A stretch of 60,954 nt of DNA from Gammaproteobacteria bacterium (GCA_013152545.1 JAADGF010000101.1:1-60954); one strand, 5' to 3'; counted from the first letter of the stretch, positions 1-11,307 are shown. Numbers and translations: made by a program. The notes: generated by a model from the letters alone, not told the origin.

Positions 1-159
1 AGCCTTGACGATCATTGGCTCCTCAGCCCCCTCAGCCTGTACCGTACAGAAATTGTAACAGGATCATTATCCTTGTAAAAATACCTTGGGGATTTAGGGG
101 CAAAGCCCCCATAAGGATAATTTTAAGAAAATGCGACAGCTTGGTTGACATTTAGCGAT

Positions 160-290
160 ATCGAGTTCGAGGAGTTTAAGGAGCTTCTGGGGGTTGGCTG
201 AGATCTCTTGGTGTACGAGGCCCTCACCGAGTTGATCGATAGCAGACATAGAGAATTCTGGCGTGTAAATCGATACCACAATTATGGGGA
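160..290 (-). pseudogene. IS110-family transposase N-terminal fragment, frameshifted
   Basis: Read on the minus strand, one frame gives NCGIDLHARILYVC, which matches the conserved N-terminus of IS110-family DEDD transposases (GIDLHARTMYVC type). The similarity continues in a different frame as IDQLGEGLVHQEISANPQKL, which corresponds to the next part of the same family (EIxxHxxxPANPxxxLKxI). A frameshift near position 240 therefore separates the two halves, and homology fades by about 160. Only about 43 residues of a roughly 340-residue enzyme remain, so this is dead debris. Recognition is from memory of family motifs. Confidence 0.55.
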
Positions 291-430
291 TGCGTGTTAT
301 TGTAAACGTTTAAGGTGAATTGCAAAGCAAGAGAGAAGGCCCTGGGGCGCATTGAGATTTCTCCTGTTGTTGATTTGGTCGCCTTCCAGTTTACCCAAAC
401 AGGGTGAGGCTGGGGAGATGGCTCAATGAG

Positions 431-604
431 TAACACATCAGTTGAATCGACTGAGAACGCCTATATAGCACAGACTCTAAAAGACTTTTTATGATTTTCT
501 GAATTACCGTAGGGGTGGTACGCTGTCGTCCAAAAAATTCCAAAAAGTCTTTTACCTTCAGCACTCTAGTCGCTCTCGATACGATTCAATTGATGTGTTA
601 GGTT
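431..604. repeat. Inverted-repeat element A, complete copy 1 (MITE-like)
   Basis: The ends are inverted: TAACACATCAGTTGAATCGA at the left and the complement of AACACATCAATTGAATCG at the right. Internally AAAAGACTTTTT and AAAAAGTCTTTT form a second inverted pair, so the whole roughly 175-bp unit can fold into one long hairpin. It has no coding capacity. Related copies lie at 46638-46818 (complete), 45478-45611, 18957-19022 and 55943-55987 (partial). Size, terminal repeats and copy number fit a non-autonomous miniature transposable element. Confidence 0.8.
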
Positions 605-900
605 AAAAGTGCTCATTTACATCGCATGGGTTAACGCTGCGCTTTTTTTGTTCTCGAACAAATCAAAAGCAATCTGAGTAGTAGTTACAATTATTTTAAA
701 AATAGCTAGATAGTTGTTGCGCGCCCATTCTTATTACTGATTCAGGTTAAATAGTGGTAAATCGAATATTTACCCAGCCGGGGTCCATCTGGTGTAAAAT
801 GAACGGTTTAACCCTGGGAATGATTGGGAAATGAATTTTCACAAATATGCTGTGGTGAATTTGGCGCTCATTCATCGAGTCGCTCGTGAGGTGATGATAA

Positions 901-1161
901 ATGGAACCATCTGAAATTAAAGTGCTTATTGAGTCTGGTCTTCAGGATACCAATGTTACTGTTACTGGTGATGGCGGTCATTATGAGGCGGTAGTCGTGG
1001 GCGATTGTTTTGAAGGTAAATCCATGGTGCAACAACAAAAAATGGTCTACGCAACGCTCAATGATCATATTACGAATGGCGCGATACATGCCTTGACGAT
1101 TAAAGCGTATACACCGGAGCAATGGCAAAAGGCAAGCAAATTTAAAATTGGCAGCGCTTAA
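901..1161 (+). CDS. ibaG: BolA-family protein IbaG
   Basis: This 86-residue protein is a BolA/IbaG-family member. The family acts with monothiol glutaredoxins (Grx4/GrxD) as a [2Fe-2S]-binding partner and is linked to acid stress and envelope functions. The diagnostic core is present: GDGGHYEAVVVGDCFEGKS (residues about 24-42) followed by QQKMVYATLND and the C-terminal GAIHALTIKAYTPEQW segment. Length is typical. The ATG is preceded by GAGGTGATGATAA, a reasonable ribosome-binding site. It sits immediately upstream of murA, the order usual in gammaproteobacteria, which supports the IbaG rather than BolA assignment. Confidence 0.9.
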   Translation: MEPSEIKVLIESGLQDTNVTVTGDGGHYEAVVVGDCFEGKSMVQQQKMVYATLNDHITNGAIHALTIKAYTPEQWQKASKFKIGSA

Positions 1162-1381
1162 CTTTAAGTTGCGATGCGGGGAAATCTGTATATGAAGAGA
1201 GAATCGTTTTCAAGCTGTGTTCGTAGGTCTTTGGGGTTTAAGCGTTAAGTCTGTTTGATATTTATTTCATGGTCCGAAACGTGGAAGGTTTTAAGAAAGG
1301 CGAAATGGCGCGTAATAAGTGAAAAATTGCAAGAAATTTCAACGTCGTGGTGGAACAATGAGGGTGTATAATGACACCAAA

Positions 1382-1407
1382 ACCTTAAACGCTGTGGGTA
1401 TATCGAC
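1382..1407 (+). repeat. Solo copy of dispersed motif C in the ibaG-murA spacer
   Basis: ACCTTAAACGCTGTGGGTAT followed by ATCGAC matches a motif seen at 7788, 18004, 25797 and 41934 (consensus ACCTAAA, a variable few bases, then GC-ATGGGTATAT). No inverted partner was found nearby. The rest of the 307-bp spacer (1162-1468) has no gene and should contain the murA promoter. Confidence 0.5.
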
Positions 1408-1465
1408 TTTTGTCGTCATGGAGTGCAACGAAGCAAACTGTTACTGCCACTATTAAATAAACTAA

Positions 1466-2728
<1,263 letters not shown>

Positions 2729-2878
2729 TTGGGAGTGCCTCCAGGTATTTGTATCGACAAGACATAAATAACAGTTTTTTTATGAAATATTGATGAGACA
2801 AAGCATGTTGAAAAAACTTGTTAAGCGTGTATACCTCCTGAACGTTAGCATGAATACATTCGTTTGAAAAAATGCGCC

Positions 2879-3547
2879 ATGAATAAAGCACTAATTATTG
2901 CCCTTTCCAAAGGACGAATTTTTAAAGAAACCTTGCCGCTGTTGGCCCATGCCGGTATTTATCCGCAAGATGATCCAAATTCCAGCCGGAAGCTGATTTT
3001 GGATACTAATCATGTTGATATCAAATTGCTAATTTTAAGGGCATCGGATGTGCCTACCTACGTTCAATACGGTGCTGCTGATGCGGGTGTTGCAGGCAAA
3101 GATATCCTGTTGGAACATGGTGGCGCAGGCCTTTATGAGCCAGTGGATTTGCGCATAGCCCGGTGCAAATTAATGGTGGCAGGGCGTGTCGATGATGACA
3201 GCAGCCCTGAGAATATTGTTTCAGGTCGGCGCCTGCGTATCGCTACAAAATATGTTAATAGTACACGCCGTTATTATGCCGAAAAGGGACAGCAGGTAGA
3301 ACTTATTAAACTCTATGGATCTATGGAGCTTGCACCGCTTGTGGGTTTGGCTGATCGCATCGTTGATGTGGTGGATACTGGTAATACACTAAAAGCCAAC
3401 GGCCTTAAGCCCCTGGAGCATATTGTGGATATCAGTTCCCGTTTGGTGGTGAATAAAGCAGCGATGAAAATGAAGCACCGAAAGGTCAAGGCTTTTGTCG
3501 CTGATATTATGCAAGCGGTGGTGGACGGGGGCAGTAAACCGCGCTAA
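2879..3547 (+). CDS. hisG: ATP phosphoribosyltransferase, short form
   Basis: HisG condenses ATP and PRPP to phosphoribosyl-ATP, the first step of histidine synthesis. I start it at ATG 2879 ([20 protein letters not shown]), because the in-frame TTG at 2864 adds only five unlikely residues. The 222-residue product lacks the C-terminal ACT-like regulatory domain of the about 300-residue long form, so it is the short HisG(S) type. That type requires the HisRS-like subunit HisZ for activity and feedback control; hisZ is not in this window. The PRPP-binding region [14 protein letters not shown] is intact. Confidence 0.95.
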   Translation: MNKALIIALSKGRIFKETLPLLAHAGIYPQDDPNSSRKLILDTNHVDIKLLILRASDVPTYVQYGAADAGVAGKDILLEHGGAGLYEPVDLRIARCKLMVAGRVDDDSSPENIVSGRRLRIATKYVNSTRRYYAEKGQQVELIKLYGSMELAPLVGLADRIVDVVDTGNTLKANGLKPLEHIVDISSRLVVNKAAMKMKHRKVKAFVADIMQAVVDGGSKPR

Positions 3548-3629
3548 AAAATTCAGCAGGATCACGGTAGTCATCGTAACATGTTAATTAATCTGGTAAT
3601 TTTTCAGAAATATTGGGTTCGACGTATTC

Positions 3630-4943
3630 ATGGATATTCAACGCATACGAAGCAGTGATAGCGATTTTTGGCAAAAATTAAAAAATTTCATGGCCTGGGA
3701 TACGGTTTCAGATGTTGGTGTTAACGAAACCGTACAGGAAATTATTGCCGCAGTAAAATCTCATGGTGACCAAGCTGTGGTGGATTACACTAACCGATTT
3801 GACCGGATGAGTGTGTCATCAGTGTCGGCGCTAAAGATATCGCTCGATGATGCACATACCGCCCTGGAAAAAATCCCGCCACAACAACGTCAGGCACTGG
3901 AGTACGCCGCGCAACGTGTGCGGCAATACCACTTGCACCAGAAGCAGGACAGTTGGAGCTATACCGAGCCAGACGGTACCTTACTTGGGCAACAGATAAC
4001 ACCACTGGATAGAGTGGGGTTGTATGTTCCCGGCGGCAAAGCGGCATATCCGTCATCGGTGTTAATGAACGCGATTCCGGCCAAGGTTGCTGGTGTCGAC
4101 GAGTTAATTATGGTTGTACCTACCCCGGACGGCGAAATAAATGAACTGGTACTGGCTGCGGCTGCAATCGGTGAGATAGACCACATTTTTGCTATTGGTG
4201 GCGCACAAGCGGTTGCGGCATTAGCTTATGGCACTGAAACGATTCCCCAAGTCGATAAAATTGTAGGGCCCGGTAATATTTATGTTGCCACGGCTAAGCG
4301 CATGGTGTTTGGCCACGTTGGTATCGACATGATCGCAGGGCCTTCTGAGATATTGGTGATTTGTGATGGAAAAACGGACCCTGATTGGATTGCTATGGAT
4401 TTGTTTTCACAAGCCGAGCATGATGAGGATGCTCAAGCCATTTTAGTTTGCCCCGATGCTAATTACATTGACTTGGTCATGCAGAGTATTCGCACACTAA
4501 TCGATGGTATGGAGAGAGCGAGCATTCTTAAAGTGTCATTAGCCAACAGAGGCATGTTGATTGATGTAAAAAATATGCAGGAAGCGGTTGATGTGGCTAA
4601 CTATATTGCGCCTGAGCATTTAGAGTTATCAGTTGACGATCCTCAGCGGATGGCGGCAAAAATTCGACATGCAGGTGCTATTTTTATGGGGCGTTATACA
4701 GCGGAGGTTTTGGGTGATTATTGTGCCGGTCCCAATCACGTATTGCCGACGTCAAGGACTGCACGGTTTTCTTCACCATTAGGGGTTTATGATTTTCAAA
4801 AACGCAGCAATTTAATTATGTGTTCCGCCGAAGGCGCGGCACTGTTGGGCGAAACTGCTTCAGTATTAGCCAGGGGAGAAGGATTAACGGCCCATGCACG
4901 ATCAGCGGAATACCGAATCAAAAAATCAGGTGAAATGGAATAA
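3630..4943 (+). CDS. hisD: Histidinol dehydrogenase
   Basis: HisD is a zinc-dependent, NAD-linked four-electron dehydrogenase that oxidises L-histidinol to L-histidine, the last two steps of the pathway. The 437-residue length is normal. Visible signatures are the family motif around [18 protein letters not shown] and AGPSEILVI, the zinc-ligand segment [13 protein letters not shown], the catalytic PEHLEL and the second His region [19 protein letters not shown]. It starts 82 bp after hisG and precedes hisC, so it is probably part of a his transcription unit with loose spacing. Confidence 0.96.
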   Translation: MDIQRIRSSDSDFWQKLKNFMAWDTVSDVGVNETVQEIIAAVKSHGDQAVVDYTNRFDRMSVSSVSALKISLDDAHTALEKIPPQQRQALEYAAQRVRQYHLHQKQDSWSYTEPDGTLLGQQITPLDRVGLYVPGGKAAYPSSVLMNAIPAKVAGVDELIMVVPTPDGEINELVLAAAAIGEIDHIFAIGGAQAVAALAYGTETIPQVDKIVGPGNIYVATAKRMVFGHVGIDMIAGPSEILVICDGKTDPDWIAMDLFSQAEHDEDAQAILVCPDANYIDLVMQSIRTLIDGMERASILKVSLANRGMLIDVKNMQEAVDVANYIAPEHLELSVDDPQRMAAKIRHAGAIFMGRYTAEVLGDYCAGPNHVLPTSRTARFSSPLGVYDFQKRSNLIMCSAEGAALLGETASVLARGEGLTAHARSAEYRIKKSGEME

Positions 4944-5140
4944 GCTTCAATGAAACAAGAGAATTTGGCGAGTGTCTGTCAGTCTACCAATGTCACATTA
5001 ATGATGAGCATCGAAAAGTGCTGCTGCAAGCAAGCGTTGTTCTGTTATCATTATTAACGCATAATGATTGTTCGTTGATATGTTATTAATAAAAAACATT
5101 TAATCAAAACAGTGCTGCCACAATTCTATCGATATTAGTC

Positions 5141-6268
5141 ATGAGGGAAATCGAAAACAATAATAACGGCAGTCCAACGGCATGGTGTAATGAAGCCGAA
5201 TCACTCGTTTCCCGATGGGTACGACCCGAGATCCGTAAAATTAAGGCCTATCATGTTCCCGACTCCGGCAACTTAATTAAATTGGATGCAATGGAGAACC
5301 CCTATCAGTGGCCGATAGCATTGCTTGATGCCTGGACGGCCCGCCTGCGTGATTCAAAAATCAACCGTTACCCTGACCCTTCGGCGGAAAACGTCAAACT
5401 AAAATTGCGTGCGGCTCTGAAAGTTCCCGATAATTTGCAAATTTTATTGGGTAATGGTTCTGACGAAATTATCCAGATGATTGCAATGTTAATGGCTGAA
5501 CCTGGTCGTGCCATTTTGACGCCGGAGCCAGGATTTGTCATGTATAAAATGATCGCCACCATGGTAGGAATGCAGTATGTGGGTGTATCGTTGCAGCAAG
5601 ATTTTGAACTAGATATTGACGCTATGTTTGAAGCGATCGAGCGTTATACCCCAGCAGTCATTTTTATTGCGTACCCTAATAACCCTACTGGAAATTTATT
5701 TGAGGTAAGCCATATTGAAGAAATCATTAAGGCCAGCCGCGGTTTAATTGTGGTGGATGAGGCTTACCATGCCTTTGCCGGCAGTAGTTTGATGGATAAG
5801 CTGGATAAATATCATAATTTACTCGTGATGCGTACAGTATCTAAAATGGGGCTTGCCGGATTACGGTTGGGTTATCTGGTAGGGTCATCTGTTTGGCTGA
5901 GTGAAATTGATAAAATGCGGTTGCCTTATAATATCAACGTACTTACGCAGTTAAGTGCTGAGTTTGCTTTAGAGCATATGCCTGTTTTTGAAATGCAAAC
6001 GCAACAAATTTGTGTGGATAGGGAGACTTTGTATCAGTCAATGGTATTGTTGAGCAATGTGCAGGTATTCCCCTCAAGCGCTAATTTTCTCTTGTTTCGT
6101 GTTGAGGGCAAATGTTCTACGGATATCTTTCAGCAGCTTAAAGATCATCGTATTTTAATCAAGAACATGGGTTCTCAAAATAGTTTATTGCAAAACTGTC
6201 TACGGGTAACGGTCGGGACGACACAGGAAAATACTGCATTTCTTACAGCGCTTAAAGCTGTGATTTAG
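5141..6268 (+). CDS. hisC: Histidinol-phosphate aminotransferase
   Basis: HisC is a PLP-dependent class I/II aminotransferase converting imidazole-acetol phosphate to histidinol phosphate with glutamate. At 375 residues it carries the expected active site: YPNNPTG (Asn181), VVDEAYHAF (Asp206, Tyr209) and the Schiff-base lysine Lys235 in SKMGLAGLRLG. The segment VSRWVRPEIR followed by AYHVPDSGNLIKLDAMENPY is the gammaproteobacterial HisC start region. About 20 residues rich in Asn precede it, so a slightly later start cannot be excluded, although no better ATG is present. The upstream gap from hisD is 197 bp with no feature seen. Confidence 0.95.
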   Translation: MREIENNNNGSPTAWCNEAESLVSRWVRPEIRKIKAYHVPDSGNLIKLDAMENPYQWPIALLDAWTARLRDSKINRYPDPSAENVKLKLRAALKVPDNLQILLGNGSDEIIQMIAMLMAEPGRAILTPEPGFVMYKMIATMVGMQYVGVSLQQDFELDIDAMFEAIERYTPAVIFIAYPNNPTGNLFEVSHIEEIIKASRGLIVVDEAYHAFAGSSLMDKLDKYHNLLVMRTVSKMGLAGLRLGYLVGSSVWLSEIDKMRLPYNINVLTQLSAEFALEHMPVFEMQTQQICVDRETLYQSMVLLSNVQVFPSSANFLLFRVEGKCSTDIFQQLKDHRILIKNMGSQNSLLQNCLRVTVGTTQENTAFLTALKAVI

Positions 6269-6418
6269 CATGGTATTTAGGTTTAGGACGGAATGGCAAG
6301 TCTGGAGCAAGAGCGTGAAAGTTCGAGGCAGTACCACTTCTGCGCTGGTGGATTCATAACTTAATTAATATAAACAGGGTGTTCAGGATTATTAAGAATG
6401 CCCGTAACGGAGAAAAAA

Positions 6419-7012
6419 ATGGCTGACCGTAAAGCCAGTGTAAAACGAGATACGCTTGAGACCCAGATTCAAGTGTCCATCAATATTGACGGTAGCGGCA
6501 AGGCTAATTTTAACACCGGATTACCTTTTCTGGATCATATGCTGGATCAGGTGGCGCGGCATGGTATGATCGACATGGATATTGATGCTCATGGTGATTT
6601 GCACATTGATGCGCACCACACCGTTGAAGATATCGGTATTACGTTGGGGCAAGCGGTCGAAAGGGGCGTTGGTGACAAAAAAGGACTGCGGCGTTATGGC
6701 CATGCTTACGTACCGTTGGATGAATCTCTGTCACGGGTGGTGATCGATTTTTCCGGTCGTCCTGGCTTGGTTTATGCGGTTGACTATCCTCGCGCCCGAA
6801 TAGGCGATTTTGATGTTGATTTATTTAAAGAATTTTTTCAAGGTTTTGTTAATCATGCCAAAGTGACCTTGCATATTGATAATTTGCGGGGTTGCAATGC
6901 CCATCACATCGCAGAAACCGTTTTTAAGGCTTTTGGGCGAGCCTTGCGCTTAGCGTTGGAAGCTGATCCGCGTATGCAGAATGTTATTCCTTCTACCAAA
7001 GGCAGTCTATAA
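6419..7012 (+). CDS. hisB: Imidazoleglycerol-phosphate dehydratase (monofunctional)
   Basis: HisB dehydrates imidazole glycerol phosphate to imidazole acetol phosphate. The start chosen is ATG 6419 ([12 protein letters not shown]), because GGAG at 6409-6412 lies six bases upstream and the 197-residue product matches Pseudomonas-type HisB. An ATG at 6398 would add seven residues. The two metal-binding His motifs are intact: [11 protein letters not shown] and [18 protein letters not shown]. The protein lacks the N-terminal HAD phosphatase domain of the enterobacterial bifunctional HisB, so histidinol phosphatase must be encoded elsewhere. Confidence 0.96.
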   Translation: MADRKASVKRDTLETQIQVSINIDGSGKANFNTGLPFLDHMLDQVARHGMIDMDIDAHGDLHIDAHHTVEDIGITLGQAVERGVGDKKGLRRYGHAYVPLDESLSRVVIDFSGRPGLVYAVDYPRARIGDFDVDLFKEFFQGFVNHAKVTLHIDNLRGCNAHHIAETVFKAFGRALRLALEADPRMQNVIPSTKGSL

Positions 7013-7141
7013 GAGGTGCTTGCAAATTGTCTGGCTGTCTGTGTAAATGCACATTTTTGACATGGTCATCAAGCAAGTCAACGTTTAAGTTGAGTCGTTG
7101 TAGTAATAAAATTATCGGCTTATAAGTAAGGTGACACATTT

Positions 7142-7786
7142 ATGGCAATTGTGGCGGTTATAGATTATGGCATGGGGAACCTGCACTCCGTTGCTAAGGC
7201 GTTAGGCCGGGTGTCAGATATCAGAGTTGAGGTGACTAGTGATGCGAGTCTCATACGGCGCGCAGACCGAGTTGTATTGCCGGGGGTTGGTGCAATGCGG
7301 GATTGTATCTCAGAGATTAAACGCCTTGGGCTGGATGACGTTATTTATGATGTTGCTAAAACCAAACCATTTTTGGGTGTTTGTGTTGGCATGCAAGCAT
7401 TAATGGATTTTAGTGAAGAGAACGCGGGTGTGGAATGTCTTGGTATTGTTCCGGGCAGTGTTAAAGCCTTTGAGCAAAATTTGAAAGACCCATTGACGGA
7501 TGCCGTGCTTAAAGTGCCTCATATGGGCTGGAATCAAGTGTACCAAGCCACCAAGCATCCATTGTGGCGGGATATTCCACAAGATTCACGTTTTTATTTT
7601 GTGCATAGTTATTATGCACAACCGGAGCACCCTGGTCCGGTTGCGGCGTCTACGTCATACGGGCATCCTTTTGCTTCAGCGCTGGTACAAGATAATATTT
7701 TTGCTGTTCAATTTCATCCAGAAAAAAGCCAGCAAGCCGGTTTAACACTTTATGCTAACTTTGTTAACTGGGATGGGCAATGTTAA
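7142..7786 (+). CDS. hisH: Imidazole glycerol phosphate synthase, glutaminase subunit
   Basis: HisH hydrolyses glutamine and channels ammonia to HisF. The 214-residue class I amidotransferase has the nucleophile Cys81 in FLGVCVGMQ and the His192/Glu194 pair in QFHPEKSQ, completing the catalytic triad. The N-terminal [11 protein letters not shown] and LPGVGAM motifs are typical. AAGGTG lies about eight bases before the ATG. The gene is followed immediately by a copy of dispersed motif C and then hisA; its partner hisF is two genes downstream. Confidence 0.96.
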   Translation: MAIVAVIDYGMGNLHSVAKALGRVSDIRVEVTSDASLIRRADRVVLPGVGAMRDCISEIKRLGLDDVIYDVAKTKPFLGVCVGMQALMDFSEENAGVECLGIVPGSVKAFEQNLKDPLTDAVLKVPHMGWNQVYQATKHPLWRDIPQDSRFYFVHSYYAQPEHPGPVAASTSYGHPFASALVQDNIFAVQFHPEKSQQAGLTLYANFVNWDGQC

Positions 7787-7787
7787 T

Positions 7788-7815
7788 GCCTAAATTTCAA
7801 ATGCTTTGGGCATAT
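7788..7815 (+). repeat. Solo copy of dispersed motif C directly after hisH
   Basis: Beginning one base after the hisH stop codon is GCCTAAATTTCAAATGCTTT followed by GGGCATAT, then a tandem echo TTGGGCATATA. It matches the copies at 1382, 18004, 25797 and 41934. No left-hand inverted partner exists, since that position is inside hisH. Confidence 0.5.
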
Positions 7816-7935
7816 ATTTGGGCATATAATTGCTCAGCCTGATTTTTTAAATGTTCAGTAACATGTTTATTATCAACGTTAGTCAGTGATGAGTGTCAGT
7901 CAATGCTATCGCCAACCTATAATGAGGATAAGCAG

Positions 7936-8700
7936 ATGCTTTTAATACCCGCCATTGATTTGAAAGATGGCAAATGCGTGAGATTGCGCCAAGGCCGTAT
8001 GGATGATGATACTGTGTTTTCGGATGATCCTGCCGCAGTGGCGCAGCGTTGGGTCGATGCGGGTGCTAGGCGTTTGCACGTCGTTGATTTAAATGGCGCT
8101 TTTGAGGGTCGTCCACAGAATGCGGATGCTATTCGTGGTATTGTCAAGGTTTGTTCTGATGCTGGTGTTGCGGTGCAACTCGGTGGTGGCATACGTAATA
8201 AAAATACGGTGCAGGATTATATCGATCTTGGAATCAGTTATTGTATTATTGGCACCAAGGCAGTTGATACTCCCGATTTTGTATCCGATTTATGTTTAAA
8301 TTTTCCTGGACATATCATCGTGGGGCTTGATGCAAAAGATGGTCAAGTTGCTATCGATGGTTGGTCTAAACTGTCTCAGCACAATGTTGTGGATATGGCA
8401 AAACGGTTCGAGCAAGATGGTGTGGATGCTATTGTATACACTGATATTAGCCGGGACGGGATGATGTCAGGGGTTAATGTGGATGCGACAGTGGTATTGG
8501 CGCGGTCCATCCGTATTCCGGTAATTGCCTCCGGCGGTATTACAAATTTAGACGACGTACGTGCATTGTGTGCAGTAGCCGATGAAGGTATCACGGGCGC
8601 CATCACTGGGCGGGCGATTTATGAGGGTAGTCTGGATTTTGTGGCAGGGCAAAAATTGGCAGATGAATTGTCATTGGATAATGCTTCGAGAACAGATTGA
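7936..8700 (+). CDS. hisA: ProFAR isomerase (HisA)
   Basis: HisA performs the Amadori isomerisation of ProFAR to PRFAR in a TIM barrel. I place the start at ATG 7936 ([20 protein letters not shown]), where AGGA lies just upstream; the upstream in-frame start at 7903 gives 11 extra residues with no family support. The 254-residue product has the catalytic pair Asp8 (PAIDL) and Asp132 (GLDAKDG), with Asp170 in YTDISRDG. The two phosphate-binding loops GGGIR and ASGGI are intact. Confidence 0.95.
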   Translation: MLLIPAIDLKDGKCVRLRQGRMDDDTVFSDDPAAVAQRWVDAGARRLHVVDLNGAFEGRPQNADAIRGIVKVCSDAGVAVQLGGGIRNKNTVQDYIDLGISYCIIGTKAVDTPDFVSDLCLNFPGHIIVGLDAKDGQVAIDGWSKLSQHNVVDMAKRFEQDGVDAIVYTDISRDGMMSGVNVDATVVLARSIRIPVIASGGITNLDDVRALCAVADEGITGAITGRAIYEGSLDFVAGQKLADELSLDNASRTD

Positions 8701-8841
8701 TCGATTGTGGTCAAGTCGGTTAGGCCAGTTGTTAGGATTACTTTGATTTTGAGGTTCGTGATTCGTATTAATTGAGAGTGTCCCTTAGTGAAAATTAAAC
8801 TGAAAGTCGTTGTTTGTTAGGAATGTGCACGTTTCTTATTT

Positions 8842-8937
8842 ACTGATGTTACGCAGACCTCGATAAGGAATGCAGGCTATGGTGTTTACGAAAAATCGTA
8901 ATTTATTGATTCATAATCAAGGGTGCGTAACATCAGT
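8842..8937. repeat. 96-bp inverted-repeat element in the hisA-hisF spacer
   Basis: ACTGATGTTACGCA (8842-8855) is repeated exactly in inverse at 8924-8937. Between them lie two smaller perfect hairpins, TTACGA-AAAA-TCGTAA (8887-8902) and TTGATT-CAT-AATCAA (about 8906-8920). The unit is non-coding and sits in a 322-bp gap inside the his block. It could be a miniature insertion, or a structure acting on the mRNA between hisA and hisF. Confidence 0.65.
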
Positions 8938-9022
8938 TAGTTAATGATTTTATCGGGTATCGGATCTCACCAGCAATCGCTTCAATGGCGAATTAACCAG
9001 TTAAAGTAAGGTGTAGAAGGAT

Positions 9023-9796
9023 ATGGGTTTAGCAAAGCGCATTATTCCATGTATGGATGTCGATAATGGTCGGGTCGTAAAAGGCGTTAAATTCGTCGAT
9101 ATACGTGATGCGGGTGATCCGGTTGAAATCGCCAAGCGTTATGATAAAGAAGGTGCGGATGAACTGACCTTTTTGGATATAACGGCCAGTTCCGATAATC
9201 GGGAAACTATTGTGCATGTGGTGCAGGATGTCGCTGGCCAAGTGTTTATACCGTTGACGGTGGGTGGTGGTATCCGGGAATTAACGGATATTCGTCGTAT
9301 GCTAAATGCGGGTGCGGATAAAGTAGCGATAAATACCGCTGCGGTTGCCAATCCGGAATTCGTTAAAAAAGCCGCGGATCGGTTCGGTTCCCAGTGCATC
9401 GTAGTTGCCATTGATGCAAAGTCTGTCAGTAAAAAAGGTGAAGCACCACGCTGGGAAATTTATACGCACGGTGGTCGCAAAGCAACCGGTCTTGATGCGC
9501 TGGAATGGGCTTGTCGTATGGTTCAGTATGGGGCGGGTGAAATTCTATTGACTAGCATGGATCGGGATGGTACCAAAATTGGTTTTGATATCCCGTTAAC
9601 GCGAGCGATTTGTGATGCAGTGACGATTCCTGTTATTGCTTCCGGGGGTGTGGGCGACTTGCGGCACTTGGTTGAGGGTGTTACCGAAGGTCATGCTGAT
9701 GCTGTGCTTGCGGCTAGCATATTCCACTTTGCAGAATACTCCATTGGCGAGGCGAAACGTTATATGGCAGAAAACGGTGTGGAAGTCAGGCTTTGA
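9023..9796 (+). CDS. hisF: Imidazole glycerol phosphate synthase, cyclase subunit
   Basis: HisF is the TIM-barrel synthase that uses ammonia from HisH to convert PRFAR into imidazole glycerol phosphate and AICAR. The 257-residue protein has the catalytic Asp12 ([14 protein letters not shown]) and Asp131 (VVAIDAKSV), plus the phosphate-binding loops VGGGIR and ASGGVG. GAAGG lies a few bases before the ATG. It is separated from hisA by 322 bp holding a small inverted-repeat element, so it may also need its own promoter. Confidence 0.97.
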   Translation: MGLAKRIIPCMDVDNGRVVKGVKFVDIRDAGDPVEIAKRYDKEGADELTFLDITASSDNRETIVHVVQDVAGQVFIPLTVGGGIRELTDIRRMLNAGADKVAINTAAVANPEFVKKAADRFGSQCIVVAIDAKSVSKKGEAPRWEIYTHGGRKATGLDALEWACRMVQYGAGEILLTSMDRDGTKIGFDIPLTRAICDAVTIPVIASGGVGDLRHLVEGVTEGHADAVLAASIFHFAEYSIGEAKRYMAENGVEVRL

Positions 9797-9853
9797 GATG
9801 GATAAGTGGGGAAGCGCTGTGATAGCTTATGATGAGCGGGCGGCGTGTCGGCA

Positions 9854-10255
9854 ATGAATTGTGAAGCAATAATACCCTGGTTAGACGTGATTAGGTGGAC
9901 TGATGAAGGTCTTGTGCCGGTTATTGCGCAGGATGCCAACTCGGGGAAAGTACTGATGCTGGCATGGATGAATCGTCAATCGTTACAGCTTAGTGTAGAG
10001 GAAGGGCGGGCTGTTTATTGGTCGCGTTCGCGTAAACGCTTATGGCGTAAAGGTGAAGAATCAGGCCATGTGCAGAAAATAAAGGACATTCGTCTAGATT
10101 GCGATAATGATGTTATTCTGCTTGCAGTGGAACAGCTGGGTGGAATTGCCTGTCATACTGGGCATGAACGTTGCTTTTATCAACAGCTTAAGGAAAAACA
10201 ATGGGTTGATGTAGAGTCGGTGCTTAAAGAACCCGTCGATATTTATAATAAATGA
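9854..10255 (+). CDS. hisI: Phosphoribosyl-AMP cyclohydrolase
   Basis: HisI opens the adenine ring of phosphoribosyl-AMP. The protein is monofunctional (about 133 residues); the pyrophosphohydrolase is the separate hisE gene. Metal ligands are visible as LDCDNDV (Asp82, Asp84, Asp86, with Cys83) and [13 protein letters not shown] (Cys100, Cys107). I use ATG 9854; a GTG at 9845 would add three residues, and neither has a clear ribosome-binding site. The preceding gene hisF ends 57 bp upstream. Confidence 0.93.
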   Translation: MNCEAIIPWLDVIRWTDEGLVPVIAQDANSGKVLMLAWMNRQSLQLSVEEGRAVYWSRSRKRLWRKGEESGHVQKIKDIRLDCDNDVILLAVEQLGGIACHTGHERCFYQQLKEKQWVDVESVLKEPVDIYNK

Positions 10256-10559
10256 GGTGGTTTCACCCCTCTCTCCTGAAGTGGCGCTTGCCGACGTGAA
10301 AAATGGTTTTAGAATCACATCTAAACACAAAATGTCGAGTTCTCAAGGAAAATTGAAGGCTTATATGAATTGAAATGTTGGAAATGGAGCTGTTTCATTT
10401 GGTTCTGATCGGTTTCTCTTAAATCCGGTCGGCCCATAAAATGCTTAAAACACTCGGTGCGGTTGATGTTTAACCTAATCAGCCGCAAATTTTAAAGAAG
10501 GCATGTGTTGTAAAACGGATGCCTGAACAAACACTAAAACCCTGTTTACGTTTAAAACA
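10256..10559. other. 304-bp spacer between hisI and hisE
   Basis: No gene, tRNA or clear repeat is seen. It contains a short TTTAACCTAATCAGC that loosely resembles the ends of elements A and the 13308 element but has no inverted partner. hisI and hisE are usually fused or adjacent, so this gap is long for the pathway. Confidence 0.4.
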
Positions 10560-10889
10560 ATGACTGAGAATGTCTTATTACAATTGGCTGCCGTGTTGGA
10601 GCAGCGTAAAAAAGCGCACGCAGACACCTCTTATGTTGCTAATCTTTATCATAAGGGACTGGATACTATCTTAAAAAAAGTGGCCGAAGAGGCTGCTGAA
10701 ACAATTATTGCGGCAAAAAATGGTGACTCACAGCAAATTATTTATGAAACCGCTGATTTGTGGTTTCATAGTTTAGTTTTATTAGCGCATCAGGGGCTAG
10801 GCCCGACTGACATTTTGACCGAATTGCAGCGCCGCTTCGGATTGTCCGGTCTCGAAGAAAAAGCGGCCAGAGGGGAAAATAATGAGTGA
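10560..10889 (+). CDS. hisE: Phosphoribosyl-ATP pyrophosphohydrolase
   Basis: HisE removes pyrophosphate from phosphoribosyl-ATP, step two of the pathway. The 109-residue all-alpha protein shows the MazG-like metal site in [14 protein letters not shown] and the second helix [13 protein letters not shown]. Length is typical of stand-alone HisE. The ATG has no obvious Shine-Dalgarno. Its last codons overlap the start of the HIT gene by eight bases, which implies translational coupling. Confidence 0.94.
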   Translation: MTENVLLQLAAVLEQRKKAHADTSYVANLYHKGLDTILKKVAEEAAETIIAAKNGDSQQIIYETADLWFHSLVLLAHQGLGPTDILTELQRRFGLSGLEEKAARGENNE

Positions 10890-11220
10890 TTGTTTATTTT
10901 GCAAAGTGGTCGAAGGCTCATTGCCATCAGAAAAAGTCTACGAAGATGATCAAATAGTTGTTTTTAAAGATATTTACCCTAAAGCCGATGTGCATTTATT
11001 AATAATCCCTCGGCAGCATATTGCCAGCCTGAATGAGTTGGACGAAACGCATGATCAGCTTATTGCTTCTATGTTTCGATTATTGCCCAAAATAGCTAGG
11101 CAACAGGGTTTGGATAATGGCTTTCGCACCATTATCAACACTGGACCGGGTGGTGGGCAAGAAGTCTACCATTTGCACATACATTTATTGGGTGGTGGAA
11201 ATTTACTCGGATTTGCATAA
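10882..11220 (+). CDS. HIT-family nucleotide hydrolase (HinT-like)
   Basis: The 112-residue protein belongs to the histidine-triad superfamily (HinT/PKCI branch), purine nucleoside phosphoramidases. The triad HLHIHLLGG places His97, His99 and His101 near the C-terminus, and an N-terminal CLFCKVV pair suggests the zinc site of HinT proteins. It starts inside hisE (8-bp overlap) and is followed 87 bp later by tatA. The order hisE-HIT-tatABC is common in gammaproteobacteria; no functional link to Tat is established. Confidence 0.9.
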   Translation: MSDCLFCKVVEGSLPSEKVYEDDQIVVFKDIYPKADVHLLIIPRQHIASLNELDETHDQLIASMFRLLPKIARQQGLDNGFRTIINTGPGGGQEVYHLHIHLLGGGNLLGFA

Positions 11221-11307
11221 CAATAATAGATGACTGGATGTGTAGCGGTGGCTATGGTCAAATTTAACGACAGGTGGACAAAGCCGTAAACCTAACTGGA
11301 GAAACGT

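Larger units (their letters stand above)
1..900. other. Intergenic region with mobile-element debris
   Basis: No intact gene is visible in this 900-bp stretch before ibaG. It holds a degraded IS110-family fragment (about 160-290, minus) and one complete copy of inverted-repeat element A (431-604). The remaining 605-900 is AT-rich and presumably carries the ibaG promoter, but I could not fix a convincing -35/-10 pair. In related bacteria this position is usually occupied by mla genes; none is seen here, so synteny may be broken by insertion. Confidence 0.6.

Noticed and set aside
10470-10495. Possible third end of element A (TTTAACCTAATCAGC)
   Set aside because: Too short, lacks the ACACATCAG core and has no inverted partner.
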